64,000 nt of DNA, from NCBI RefSeq assembly GCF_007004765.1, contig NZ_VIKR01000006.1, positions 310,001 to 374,000 on the forward strand. The letters are read 5' to 3'. This DNA comes from Aliikangiella marina (GTDB taxonomy: Bacteria; Pseudomonadota; Gammaproteobacteria; Enterobacterales; Kangiellaceae). Positions 34,310 to 43,131 of this stretch are shown here, in pieces. The translations under genes were made by a program, and so were the position numbers. The notes beneath the pieces are model-generated. The model saw only the letters and a list, made by a program, of their open reading frames with translations, made no database searches and had not been told where the DNA came from. Numbering within the stretch: position 1 is the first letter of the stretch; every line of letters starts with the position of its first letter.

Positions 34310-36721
34310 TTAATTTCTCAAGCGAAGTGCATTTAAAACAACGATCAAAGAGCTAGTTGTCATACCGATTGCCGCCAACCAGGCAGGCACTAAACCAGCC
34401 ATAGCAAAAGGAATGGCGAATAAATTGTATGTTACTGCCCAAGCGAGGTTTTGACGGACGACACTATTGAGTTGTTGAGCGGTTGATATTGCCTTTGGTA
34501 ACACGGTCAGATCATGGGTAACCAAAACAGCATCGGAACTCGTTCTCGACAGGTATGAAGTTTCACCCATAGTGATACCTGCATTCGCTTCTGCTAAAGC
34601 ACCAACATCGTTGACCCCATCACCAACCATAAGAACTTTATCGCCGGAACTTTTTGCCTCGCTGATAGTGGCTAGTTTTGCTTCCGGTGTTGAATTTGCG
34701 ATAACTCGCTCAATAGCGAGTTGTTCCGCGATGGCTTGACAGGTTCTTTGCGTATCGCCACTGAGCAGAGTGATCATCTTGTTTTGTTTGTGAAGCGACT
34801 GGATCGCTTTTTTCGCGGTTGGATTCAGCGTATCAGCCAGTACGAACTTGGCAACAGGTTGTTGTTCACTCGCTAAATAAATAACCACTTTGCCAACTTC
34901 GTATTCATTTTCCTTATTTTGATCCTTGTTAGTGATTGTTGCTAAATCGTCAAGGACGAATTCTGCTTTACCGAGCTTAAACGTTTTGTCATTCCAAATA
35001 CCCGAAACACCGCCAGATAAAACCTCGCGATCACTCTCAATTGAAAGCTTCTCCGATTGGATGTTTTTAAAAGCTTGGGCGATAGGGTGATTAGAACGTT
35101 GTTCCAGTGCAGCCGCAATGGCAATAACTTCTTTTTCTGAATATTTGCCGTACAGTTCTGTTCGCTCGAGCTGCATTTGCGACATTGTGAGTGTCCCAGT
35201 TTTATCAAAATAGACTGAAGTTATTTCCGCAAGATTGTTTAAAAAACCGCGGTGTTTGATCATAAGGCCAAGATCGGTGAGTTTTGCGATTGCCGCTGCA
35301 ACAGCGGCGGGCGTTGCAAGAGATAAGGCGCAGGGGCAACTGACGACTAGTAGCGAAAGTACGACAGGAAAAATATTTTGTGGATCAATTTGCCACCAAA
35401 TGTAACTTGTTATCACCGTTAGAACTAATAAACCAATCACATAAAAATTGGCTATTTTATCAGCGAGAGAAACTTTATTTGAAAGCAAATTTTCAGAAGT
35501 TTGTTGAAGTTTAATGAGCTTTTGTAATCGACTTTCGCTCGGGTTACTAGTGGCCTCGATATAAAAGCTACTGCCAGTATTGGTTGAGCCGCTGAAAACT
35601 TGGTCGCCTTTTATTTTTTTTACAGGCAAAAACTCTCCTGTTATTACTGCTTCGTTCAGTTCTGCTGTTTGGTCAACCAAGATACCATCAATCGGGATAA
35701 CCGCACCGGCATTAATGAGCAAGATATCCTTTTCTTTTATTTGTGCTGAGGGAATCGTTTCGAGTTTATCTGCAGGTGTTAATCGTTGCACTGATAGTGG
35801 CAACAACTGTTTAAAGTTTTGTTGCTTTAAAATCGCTTTTAGCCGGGTTCGATGTTCGAGGAAACGCCCAATTAAAAGAAAAAAAGTAAACATGACAACT
35901 GAGTCAAAATAGTAAACTTCGCCGTCTGTGATTAACGAGTACATACTGGCAAAATAACCTGCCAATATTGCGATCGAAACTGGTAAGTTCATTCCAAAGT
36001 GGCCGTGCTTCAATCCTTTCCAAGCGCTGGAGAAAAAGGGAAACGCCGAATAAAAAACAACAGGGGTTGCGAGGAGGGCACTGACGCTATGAAGAAAGTA
36101 GGCATGCTCACTAGAAATATCTTGATATTCACCCAGGTAAAGGCCCGTTGCATACATCATCACCTGCATCATGCCAAGGCCAGCAACAATTAAGCGTCTA
36201 ACAAAGCGTTTATCTTCTTGCTGTATGGCGGCTTCTTGTGCATCTTCAGAGAAAGGGTAGGCACGATAACCGAGTTGGTGAATGTTTTTCAGGATATCGC
36301 TTAAGCGAGCGTCTTGTGCGAACTCTAAAGTCGCCCGATGAGTTGTCGTATTAACCGATATTTTACTAACATCATCGCGCTGACCAATTTCTGTTCTTAA
36401 TAGCCAGCCACAAGCTGCGCAAGTTATGCCCTCTATCCCGAGCTCGATGGTTTGTAGACCATCTTCATTTTCGGTAATAGCACTTAGAATTTCTGGTGTA
36501 TCAAGTGCCTCAATTTCAAGTAACTCTTGAGGTAATAAATCTTCAGCTTTGGCACTTTTTTCGGTACGAAACTGGTAAAACTGCTCGAGGCCGTTTGCGC
36601 AAATCGTCTCTGCGACGGCTAAACAACCAGGACAACAAAACGCTCTTTGGGCGCCCAGAACGACAGTATTAAATTGAGACCCTTCAGGAACCTCGAGGTC
36701 ACAGTGATAGCAAAGCGACAT
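34310..36721 (-). CDS. ccoI: Copper-translocating P-type ATPase, cbb3 oxidase maturation
   Basis: An 803-residue P1B ATPase. An N-terminal Cys-rich domain (CYHCDLEVP, CCPGCLA) precedes a heavy-metal-associated domain with GITCAACGWLL. The ion path has CPC (VVSCPCALSLATP), phosphorylation site DKTGTLT, and hinge GDGVNDVGALAEA. In the cco context this is the CcoI/FixI pump that supplies copper for assembly of the CcoN active site. It overlaps ccoH by one base. No ccoS gene follows; a convergent gene starts its 3' end at once. Confidence 0.93.
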   Translation of the reverse strand: MSLCYHCDLEVPEGSQFNTVVLGAQRAFCCPGCLAVAETICANGLEQFYQFRTEKSAKAEDLLPQELLEIEALDTPEILSAITENEDGLQTIELGIEGITCAACGWLLRTEIGQRDDVSKISVNTTTHRATLEFAQDARLSDILKNIHQLGYRAYPFSEDAQEAAIQQEDKRFVRRLIVAGLGMMQVMMYATGLYLGEYQDISSEHAYFLHSVSALLATPVVFYSAFPFFSSAWKGLKHGHFGMNLPVSIAILAGYFASMYSLITDGEVYYFDSVVMFTFFLLIGRFLEHRTRLKAILKQQNFKQLLPLSVQRLTPADKLETIPSAQIKEKDILLINAGAVIPIDGILVDQTAELNEAVITGEFLPVKKIKGDQVFSGSTNTGSSFYIEATSNPSESRLQKLIKLQQTSENLLSNKVSLADKIANFYVIGLLVLTVITSYIWWQIDPQNIFPVVLSLLVVSCPCALSLATPAAVAAAIAKLTDLGLMIKHRGFLNNLAEITSVYFDKTGTLTMSQMQLERTELYGKYSEKEVIAIAAALEQRSNHPIAQAFKNIQSEKLSIESDREVLSGGVSGIWNDKTFKLGKAEFVLDDLATITNKDQNKENEYEVGKVVIYLASEQQPVAKFVLADTLNPTAKKAIQSLHKQNKMITLLSGDTQRTCQAIAEQLAIERVIANSTPEAKLATISEAKSSGDKVLMVGDGVNDVGALAEANAGITMGETSYLSRTSSDAVLVTHDLTVLPKAISTAQQLNSVVRQNLAWAVTYNLFAIPFAMAGLVPAWLAAIGMTTSSLIVVLNALRLRN

Positions 36722-37224
36722 TACTCTTTAGATGCATCCAGAGTTATTTCATTATCGCTGGGTATCGACCAACGGCCCTTTAATAACCAGCTTTCTTCGA
36801 TATCTAGCATTCTCACGTACCAATTAGCATCACTTAATTCTGGCGAGGGGCCAATGTATTGATTATCAGATAACTTATCCAAGGTGACGATACGGTCAAA
36901 GGACTCCTTGGTAGGGTGTGAAAAAATCAGCTTAATTTGATTCGCAGAGATTGGAGAGCCGTCAAAATTAACGTTCATCAAACCGTTCTCAGACTCGATA
37001 CTGAGAGAAACTTTTAATTTCAATTCCACGGCTTTCTCTTGCTTCGCCAGCGATTGATTGATTGCTAAGCCTTTCTTAAAGTAATCATCTTGAACCATGC
37101 TATGGGGTTTGTCAGCAGCGATCATCAAGGTGGCGATACCTGCGACAACGGTTAATAGTGGGATAGCGAAAACAAACCACGCCCATGGCTGTTTAAACCA
37201 AGATGTTTGTTGTTCTTCGGTCAT
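36721..37224 (-). CDS. ccoH: FixH/CcoH family protein
   Basis: A 167-residue protein with one N-terminal helix (about residues 15-33, WFVFAIPLLTVVAGIATLMI) followed by DDYFKKGLAINQSLAK, the conserved FixH segment, and a periplasmic beta-rich domain. CcoH helps assemble or stabilise cbb3 oxidase. It shares one base with both flanking genes, ccoG and ccoI. Confidence 0.88.
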   Translation of the reverse strand: MTEEQQTSWFKQPWAWFVFAIPLLTVVAGIATLMIAADKPHSMVQDDYFKKGLAINQSLAKQEKAVELKLKVSLSIESENGLMNVNFDGSPISANQIKLIFSHPTKESFDRIVTLDKLSDNQYIGPSPELSDANWYVRMLDIEESWLLKGRWSIPSDNEITLDASKE

Positions 37225-38618
37225 TACTTTTCCTTCTTTGGACCTAAAAATTTGCCTTTGGCAATGTAAGTATCTTGAGAGTCATTTAGAGTGGTGATCT
37301 CAAAGTAAATATCGTTTGAACGTTTCTCAAGTTCATCGGCATCAATGCTAACACGAAGTGGCAAGGTTAACACGCCGCCGGCATCAATGGTAAACTTTGT
37401 CGGTCCATCAATCTGGCTTGTTTGATAGCCGTTAATTTTAAGTTCGTAATCATTCGCCACTTGCGACATATTAAGTACTTTGAGTTGATAAGTATTTTGG
37501 ATCTCACCACTGAAAGTTTCATTAAATAGATTGTTTCTGTCTCTAATGACATTAACATCGAGTGGTGTTCGAGTTGCGATTAAGAAAAAGAAAGTCGCAA
37601 TTAAACCCATAAACAAAGAGGTATACAAGAATGTTCTTGGTCTGAGGATGTGGGTAGATTTACCTTTCTCCGAGTGCTCTGTTGTATATTTAATGAGACC
37701 TTTATCATACCCCATTTGATCCATAACATCGTCGCACACGTCGATACATGCAGCACACGCGATACATTCGTACTGTAACCCATCGCGAATGTCGATGCCT
37801 GTAGGACAGACATGGACACATTGTTTACAGTCAATACAGTCGCCCAAACCATCTGCTTTATAATCGGCATTACGTTTGCGTTTTCCGCGCTCTTCGCCGC
37901 GTTCTTCATCGTAAGAAATAATTAGCGTGTCTTTATCAAACATTGCACTTTGAAAGCGTGCGTAAGGACACATGTAAAGACAAACTTGTTCTCTCAGGCG
38001 GCCTGCGTTTCCATAGGTAGCAAGGGAATAAAGGCCTATCCAAAACCATTCCCAAGGTCCAAGAGAGAAAGCAAGGATGCCATCCCAAAGCTCTCTAATT
38101 GGAGAAAAATAACCAACAAAGGTATACCCGGTAAACAGCGCGAATAAAATCCATAAAGTATGTTTTGCGGTCTTTTTTAAAAGTTTCTCTGGGCCCCAAG
38201 GCTTTTTATCTAAGCGAATTCGCGCATTACGATTCCCTTCGACAAACTCTTCAATCCAGATAAATGTTTGTGTCCACACAGTTTGCGGGCAAGCATAGCC
38301 ACACCAAAGGCGGCCGGCAAAAGCGGTGAAAAGAAATAATCCTACCGCACAAATAACCAGTAATAGTGTCAGATAAACAAAATCTTGTGGCCAAAAGGTT
38401 ATCCCAAACAAATGGAACTTTCTCGCAGGAAGATCCAGTAGAATGGCTTGTCGATCATCCCAGGTTAGCCAAGGAACTATGTAGTAAATACCGAGAAGTA
38501 AAAAAACAGTTAAAATTCTGAGTCGAGAGAAGAAGCCGTGAACTTGGCGAGGATAGATTTTCTCTGCTTTTGCGTAAAGATCTTTGACGGGGATTCGTTC
38601 CGCTTTAGCTTTTGACAT
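37224..38618 (-). CDS. ccoG: cbb3 oxidase accessory ferredoxin-like protein CcoG
   Basis: A 464-residue membrane protein with about five helices. The N-terminal membrane part has CGYACPQTVWTQTF. A double 4Fe-4S region contains CIDCKQCVHVCP and CIACAACIDVCD. A C-terminal immunoglobulin-like periplasmic domain follows. CcoG/RdxA/FixG reduces copper for delivery to the oxidase. Order ccoP, 110-base gap, ccoG, ccoH, ccoI is typical. Confidence 0.93.
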   Translation of the reverse strand: MSKAKAERIPVKDLYAKAEKIYPRQVHGFFSRLRILTVFLLLGIYYIVPWLTWDDRQAILLDLPARKFHLFGITFWPQDFVYLTLLLVICAVGLFLFTAFAGRLWCGYACPQTVWTQTFIWIEEFVEGNRNARIRLDKKPWGPEKLLKKTAKHTLWILFALFTGYTFVGYFSPIRELWDGILAFSLGPWEWFWIGLYSLATYGNAGRLREQVCLYMCPYARFQSAMFDKDTLIISYDEERGEERGKRKRNADYKADGLGDCIDCKQCVHVCPTGIDIRDGLQYECIACAACIDVCDDVMDQMGYDKGLIKYTTEHSEKGKSTHILRPRTFLYTSLFMGLIATFFFLIATRTPLDVNVIRDRNNLFNETFSGEIQNTYQLKVLNMSQVANDYELKINGYQTSQIDGPTKFTIDAGGVLTLPLRVSIDADELEKRSNDIYFEITTLNDSQDTYIAKGKFLGPKKEK

Positions 38619-38692
38619 TATCTGTGCCTACAAACGAGCCTAAGAGGGAGGTTAAAAGGAAGCACCCTAGGGTGCTTCATAAAACATAATAG

Positions 38693-39583
38693 TTACTTTG
38701 AGTTGGAAAGGCTATAAACATAGGTTGTAACCAGATGAGTACGGCCTTCACCAAGAATATCACCGAGTGCTGGCATTTGATTGTTGTGTCCACCGCGGAT
38801 GGTTTGAGCTATCGAACGAGAGCTCGCACCATGAAGCCAAATATCATCGGTTAAGTTAGGGGCGCCCAAAGCAATGTTACCTTTTGCATTTGCTCCGTGA
38901 CAAACTGCACATTGCAACGCAAACGTCTTACTGCCTGCTTCTGCTTTCGCAGCGTCAACTTGATTTCCAGAAAGTTGTCCAACGTATTGTACTAGTTCGT
39001 CAATTTGCTCTGCTGAAAGCATCGCTTCAAAGCCAGGCATTACACCGACTCGACCCGCTACAATGCTTTGCTTAATTTGCGCTGGATTACCGCCATATAA
39101 CCAATCTTTATCGGTTAGGTTAGGGTAGCCAGGGTTGCCGCGAGCGTCAGAGCCATGGCAACCAAAACACGTGTTCACAAAAATTCGCTTACCCATTTCG
39201 ACGGCTTGTTTATTATTAGCAAGCTCTTCAACTGGCACTTTCAAAAATTTGTCGAATAACGGTTGATAGATAGCCTTAGCCGCAGCGACTTCTTCTTCAA
39301 GCTGACCTTCTTGAGTCCATCCCAGAACTCCTTTATTGTTGCCCAGTCCTGGGTACAAAATAAGGTATCCGACACCAAATACCAGCGTGATATAAAACAT
39401 TATCAACCACCAGCGAGGTAGCGGGTTGTTGTATTCGGTGATACCGTCATAAACATGACCCGTGGTCCCTGTGTCCTCAACTTCGTTTTCTTTCATTTTG
39501 CGGGTCCAAAACAAGAGACCCCAGCAACCCAAAATATTGATTGCGACAATAACTATGACCCACCAATTCCAAAATTCAGTCAT
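38693..39583 (-). CDS. ccoP: cbb3 oxidase dihaem subunit CcoP
   Basis: A 296-residue subunit with two N-terminal helices and two cytochrome c domains, with haem sites CFGCH and CAVCH (each with a downstream Met ligand segment, GVMPGFEAML and NNQMPALGD). It takes electrons from soluble cytochromes and passes them to CcoO. TEFWNWWVIVIVAINILGCW opens the membrane anchor. It overlaps ccoQ by eight bases. Confidence 0.95.
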   Translation of the reverse strand: MTEFWNWWVIVIVAINILGCWGLLFWTRKMKENEVEDTGTTGHVYDGITEYNNPLPRWWLIMFYITLVFGVGYLILYPGLGNNKGVLGWTQEGQLEEEVAAAKAIYQPLFDKFLKVPVEELANNKQAVEMGKRIFVNTCFGCHGSDARGNPGYPNLTDKDWLYGGNPAQIKQSIVAGRVGVMPGFEAMLSAEQIDELVQYVGQLSGNQVDAAKAEAGSKTFALQCAVCHGANAKGNIALGAPNLTDDIWLHGASSRSIAQTIRGGHNNQMPALGDILGEGRTHLVTTYVYSLSNSK

Positions 39584-39776
39584 TGTTCTTTACCTTTGAT
39601 TCTTGGTTAACTTTTTCGGAACGTTCATCACCATCTTCAAATGGAAGATTCGCCGCATCCTCAAAATACTTTTTGCCCTTTTTGCTATAAACCTTGTATA
39701 TCAACACGATAAAAAGAATAAAGAGCGCTAATGTGGTTAAGCTTCTAATTAAATTTAAATCCGCATCCACTGGCAT
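39576..39776 (-). CDS. ccoQ: cbb3 oxidase small subunit CcoQ
   Basis: A 66-residue protein with one helix (about residues 12-32, LTTLALFILFIVLIYKVYS) and a charged tail (KKGKKYFEDAANLPFEDGDE) typical of CcoQ. It stabilises the complex. Its position between ccoO (shared base) and ccoP supports the call. Confidence 0.88.
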   Translation of the reverse strand: MPVDADLNLIRSLTTLALFILFIVLIYKVYSKKGKKYFEDAANLPFEDGDERSEKVNQESKVKNND

Positions 39777-40387
39777 TACCTTTTGTCTGACAGTGCGTGT
39801 CCAAGTGATTGCAAGTAAGCAACCACCGCATCAAGCTCTGTTTTACCATCGACTGCAGCCTTAGCGCCTGCAATGTCGGCATCTGTATAGGGAACATCGA
39901 AGTACTCTTTGAATGCCTTAAGTTTTTCAGCCGTTAAGTCACTGTTGATGTATTTTTCTTCGAGCCACGGGAATGCTGGCATGTTGGATTCAGGTACAAC
40001 GTCTCTCGGGTTGATCAAGTGAACCCGATGCCACTCATCGCTGTAGCGCCCGCCCACTCTTGCTAAATCTGGCCCAGTGCGTTTTGAACCCCACAGGAAA
40101 GGATGTTCCCAAACATGCTCTCCGGCGACTGAATAGTGACCATAACGCTCTGTTTCTGCGCGAAATGGTCGAATCATTTGCGAGTGACAGGTGTTACAGC
40201 CTTCGCGGATGTAAACATCACGTCCTTCCATTTCGAGCGCGGAGTAGGGACGCAAGTTGGTAACGGGCTCCGTGGTATCTTTAAGGAAAAATAACGGAAC
40301 AATCTCTGCTAGGCCACCAAAGCTGATTACAATGACAATCATCAATCCCATGAGGCCGATATTAGTTTCTAGTTTCTCGTGTGACAT
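39776..40387 (-). CDS. ccoO: cbb3 oxidase monohaem subunit CcoO
   Basis: A 203-residue subunit with one N-terminal helix and one haem-c site, [12 protein letters not shown], plus the ligand region [14 protein letters not shown]. It passes electrons to the CcoN haem b. ATG 40387 has GAGGG about seven bases upstream. It begins two bases after the ccoN stop. Confidence 0.95.
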   Translation of the reverse strand: MSHEKLETNIGLMGLMIVIVISFGGLAEIVPLFFLKDTTEPVTNLRPYSALEMEGRDVYIREGCNTCHSQMIRPFRAETERYGHYSVAGEHVWEHPFLWGSKRTGPDLARVGGRYSDEWHRVHLINPRDVVPESNMPAFPWLEEKYINSDLTAEKLKAFKEYFDVPYTDADIAGAKAAVDGKTELDAVVAYLQSLGHALSDKR

Positions 40388-40389
40388 GA

Positions 40390-41805
40390 TTAACCCTCTT
40401 TTACTGTATCAGCGTCTGGACCAGCTTTTACGGTCTTGTATACGTTGTATGCCATGATGAACATTCCACCAAGGAACAATGCCCCACCGAGTAATCGAAT
40501 CCCATAGTAAGGGTAAGTTGCTTGAACAGCCTCAACGAAGCTGTATGTGAGCGTTCCGTCTTCATTGACTGCACGCCACATTAGGCCTTGCATGACACCG
40601 GCAATCCACATAGCGGCTATGTATAAAACAACGCCAATCGTAGAAACCCAGAAGTGAATGTTGATCATGTCTGTGCTGTACATGTTTTGACGACCAAACA
40701 CTTTAGGAATCATGTAGTACATTGCGCCAATACTGACAAATGCTACCCAACCGAGTGCCCCAGAGTGCACGTGACCAATGGTCCAATCGGTGTAATGTGA
40801 TAGGGCGTTTACTGTCTTGATTGACATCATGGGGCCTTCAAAAGTCGACATGCCATAGAAAGAAAGCGAAACGATCAAGAATTTTAAAATTGGGTCGGTA
40901 CGTAGCTTATGCCATGCACCTGAAAGTGTCATGATTCCGTTAATCATACCTCCCCAGGAAGGTGCGAGAAGAATGAGAGAGAAAATCATCCCTAAGCTTT
41001 GAGCCCAGTTCGGAAGTGCGGTGTAATGCAAGTGATGAGGGCCTGCCCACATATAAATGGCAATTAGGGCCCAAAAGTGAACAATTGATAAGCGGTAAGA
41101 ATAAACAGGGCGTTCGGCTTGTTTCGGAACATAGTAGTACATCATACCTAAGAAACCCGCCGTTAAGAAGAAGCCCACCGCGTTATGGCCATACCACCAT
41201 TGAATCATCGCGTCGATTGCACCCGCATAAGCTGAATAAGACTTGGTCAGTGATACGGGAATAGCAGCACTATTAACAATGTGTAATACCGCGACAGTTA
41301 GTATGAATGCCCCATAAAACCAGTTAGCGACATAGATATGGGCCGCTTTTCGCTTCATTACAGTCCCAAAAAACAAAATTGCATACGCAACCCAGACAAC
41401 TGCAATTAAAATATCGATTGGCCATTCCAGCTCTGCATATTCTTTACCGCTGGTCCAACCCATCGGTAATGATATTGCTGCAAGTACGATAATAAGTTGC
41501 CAACCCCAGAATACGAATGACGCTAATGCATTGCTAATCAGTGGCGCTTGGCAGGTTCTTTGTACAACGTACAGGGAAGTCGCCATTAGGGCTGAACCGC
41601 CGAATGCGAAGATTACTGCATTAGTATGCAGTGGTCTGAGTCGGCCGTAAGTTAAATATTCAATACCGTATGTTAAGTCGGGCCAGAACAGCTGGGCTGC
41701 GATAATCACGCCCACCAGCATACCGACTATACCCCAAACGACAGTCATAATTGAAAACTGTCTGACCACACGGTAATTGTAGGTCGGAGAATTATTTTCA
41801 GACAT
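40390..41805 (-). CDS. ccoN: cbb3 oxidase catalytic subunit CcoN
   Basis: A 471-residue, 12-helix haem-copper oxidase subunit. [20 protein letters not shown] and [20 protein letters not shown] hold haem and copper ligands, and [13 protein letters not shown] the two adjacent histidines of CuB. It reduces oxygen at low tension and pumps protons. The frame is open to ATG 41817, but ATG 41805 has GGGA at a proper distance and is preferred. It heads ccoNOQP. An FNR/ANR-type box lies about 78 bases upstream. Confidence 0.95.
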   Translation of the reverse strand: MSENNSPTYNYRVVRQFSIMTVVWGIVGMLVGVIIAAQLFWPDLTYGIEYLTYGRLRPLHTNAVIFAFGGSALMATSLYVVQRTCQAPLISNALASFVFWGWQLIIVLAAISLPMGWTSGKEYAELEWPIDILIAVVWVAYAILFFGTVMKRKAAHIYVANWFYGAFILTVAVLHIVNSAAIPVSLTKSYSAYAGAIDAMIQWWYGHNAVGFFLTAGFLGMMYYYVPKQAERPVYSYRLSIVHFWALIAIYMWAGPHHLHYTALPNWAQSLGMIFSLILLAPSWGGMINGIMTLSGAWHKLRTDPILKFLIVSLSFYGMSTFEGPMMSIKTVNALSHYTDWTIGHVHSGALGWVAFVSIGAMYYMIPKVFGRQNMYSTDMINIHFWVSTIGVVLYIAAMWIAGVMQGLMWRAVNEDGTLTYSFVEAVQATYPYYGIRLLGGALFLGGMFIMAYNVYKTVKAGPDADTVKEG

Positions 41806-41882
41806 TGTTATTCCCATTTTTACTGAAAGAAAGAAGTGCAGGACACCGGTACGAATTCTGCATTATCAGCACAGGGGCAGTT

Positions 41883-41896
41883 GTGATCTAAATCAA
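41883..41896. promoter_or_regulatory. FNR/ANR-type box upstream of ccoN
   Basis: GTGAT-CTAA-ATCAA matches the FNR/ANR consensus TTGAT-N4-ATCAA in nine of ten fixed bases. A possible -10 (AGAATT on the reverse strand, 41854-41859) lies about 33 bases downstream, near the distance for class II activation. This fits induction of cbb3 oxidase at low oxygen. Confidence 0.7.
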
Positions 41897-42002
41897 TAAA
41901 AATTTCAGGATTTAGGATTGTTATCTCAATGTATAGATTTATGTGACTAAATCGGCCAATTCTTGTACTGAAATTGGCCAATTATCAAAGAGTTGAGACT
42001 AT

Positions 42003-42923
42003 TTAAGCGTCGGACTTTGGCGGTTTAAGCGCAAGTACTTCACACTGTAATTGGGTGAGTACTCTTTCTGCGGTGTTACCCATGAAAGCGCCTGTGAGTC
42101 CGGCTCGACATACGGTACCCATAACGACGATTTGAGCACCAATTTGCTGCGCGAGTTGAGGAATTCGATCTTCTGCCAAACCTTCGATAATATGTAGACA
42201 ATCATTAGACACATTATGGTCAGCGACCAACGCATCCAGTTTTTGTTGGTTAAAGTCGTTGACCTCATTTTTGAGACTTTCGAGGTCAAATCCTGGAATT
42301 GTCGTGGCATTATCTAACGAGGGAGTTATATGGGTTGTGACCACATGTGTCGGATCATCGGTTAAACGGCTCAGCAACTTCGCATAGCTAATAATCTGGT
42401 GGTTAAAACTCGTTTCTTGGGCCGTTTCAGCGGCCGCATCAACGGCAGCGAGCACTGGCGAGGGAATTTTCCAATCGAGATCTTTGACTAATAGCAAAGG
42501 GGCAGGGCACTTGCGGAGTAACTGCCAGTCAACCGGCATTGTAAACGGGTTCAAACTAGGCGCTTTGTCGCTTATCCGTTTAATGACCAAATCGGGGTTC
42601 ACCTCGCTGCAGGCTCTCATCACCGCTTTTTGGATTTTTCGATGCCAAATGACCTGTGTTGTCACCTGTATTCCTTTGGCCTCGACTGGCTTTTTAAGCT
42701 GTTCGAGGTAGGCCAGACGATTATCCATCATCTCTTGTTTGAGTGTTTTACGGTGTTCTTGAGAGATCAGCGGTGAAAGGTCAGTTCCTGGATCGTAGAC
42801 GCAACTTAACAGGTGGAGTTTGATGTCATAAAACTGCGCGAGTTGAATCGCTCGATTTAAGGCAATGTGTTCGTTTCTTTTGCCTCCGACAATTACCAAT
42901 ATATGTTGCGGAAATTTCATCAT
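42003..42923 (-). CDS. Tandem universal stress protein (UspE type)
   Basis: A 306-residue protein made of two Usp domains. The first starts at FPQHILVIVGGKRNEHIALN; the second ends with IVVMGTVCRAGLTGAFMGNTAERV, matching the G-x2-G-x9-G-S/T ATP-site pattern in part. Double-domain Usp proteins of the UspE/YdaA type are linked to oxygen limitation and stress, and they often lie near fnr or cco genes. No fnr gene is visible here. It lies upstream of the FNR box and ccoN on the same strand. Confidence 0.82.
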   Translation of the reverse strand: MMKFPQHILVIVGGKRNEHIALNRAIQLAQFYDIKLHLLSCVYDPGTDLSPLISQEHRKTLKQEMMDNRLAYLEQLKKPVEAKGIQVTTQVIWHRKIQKAVMRACSEVNPDLVIKRISDKAPSLNPFTMPVDWQLLRKCPAPLLLVKDLDWKIPSPVLAAVDAAAETAQETSFNHQIISYAKLLSRLTDDPTHVVTTHITPSLDNATTIPGFDLESLKNEVNDFNQQKLDALVADHNVSNDCLHIIEGLAEDRIPQLAQQIGAQIVVMGTVCRAGLTGAFMGNTAERVLTQLQCEVLALKPPKSDA

Positions 42924-43131
42924 CTTCTCCGGAATTATTTTGCAATACTTTGGGTCTAATCAGGACGACATTTTGCTAGCAACCTAAGCTCCGACCAGTA
43001 TAGAATACCCAAGGCATGAAAACTACGGTTTTTATAGCAAAATTAATAAGATATTGATGAAATTTTGGTACTGATGTCCGGTCTTATTACGTATAACAGA
43101 ATCAGAAACGAAAGGAATTTGAGGGAAGTAT

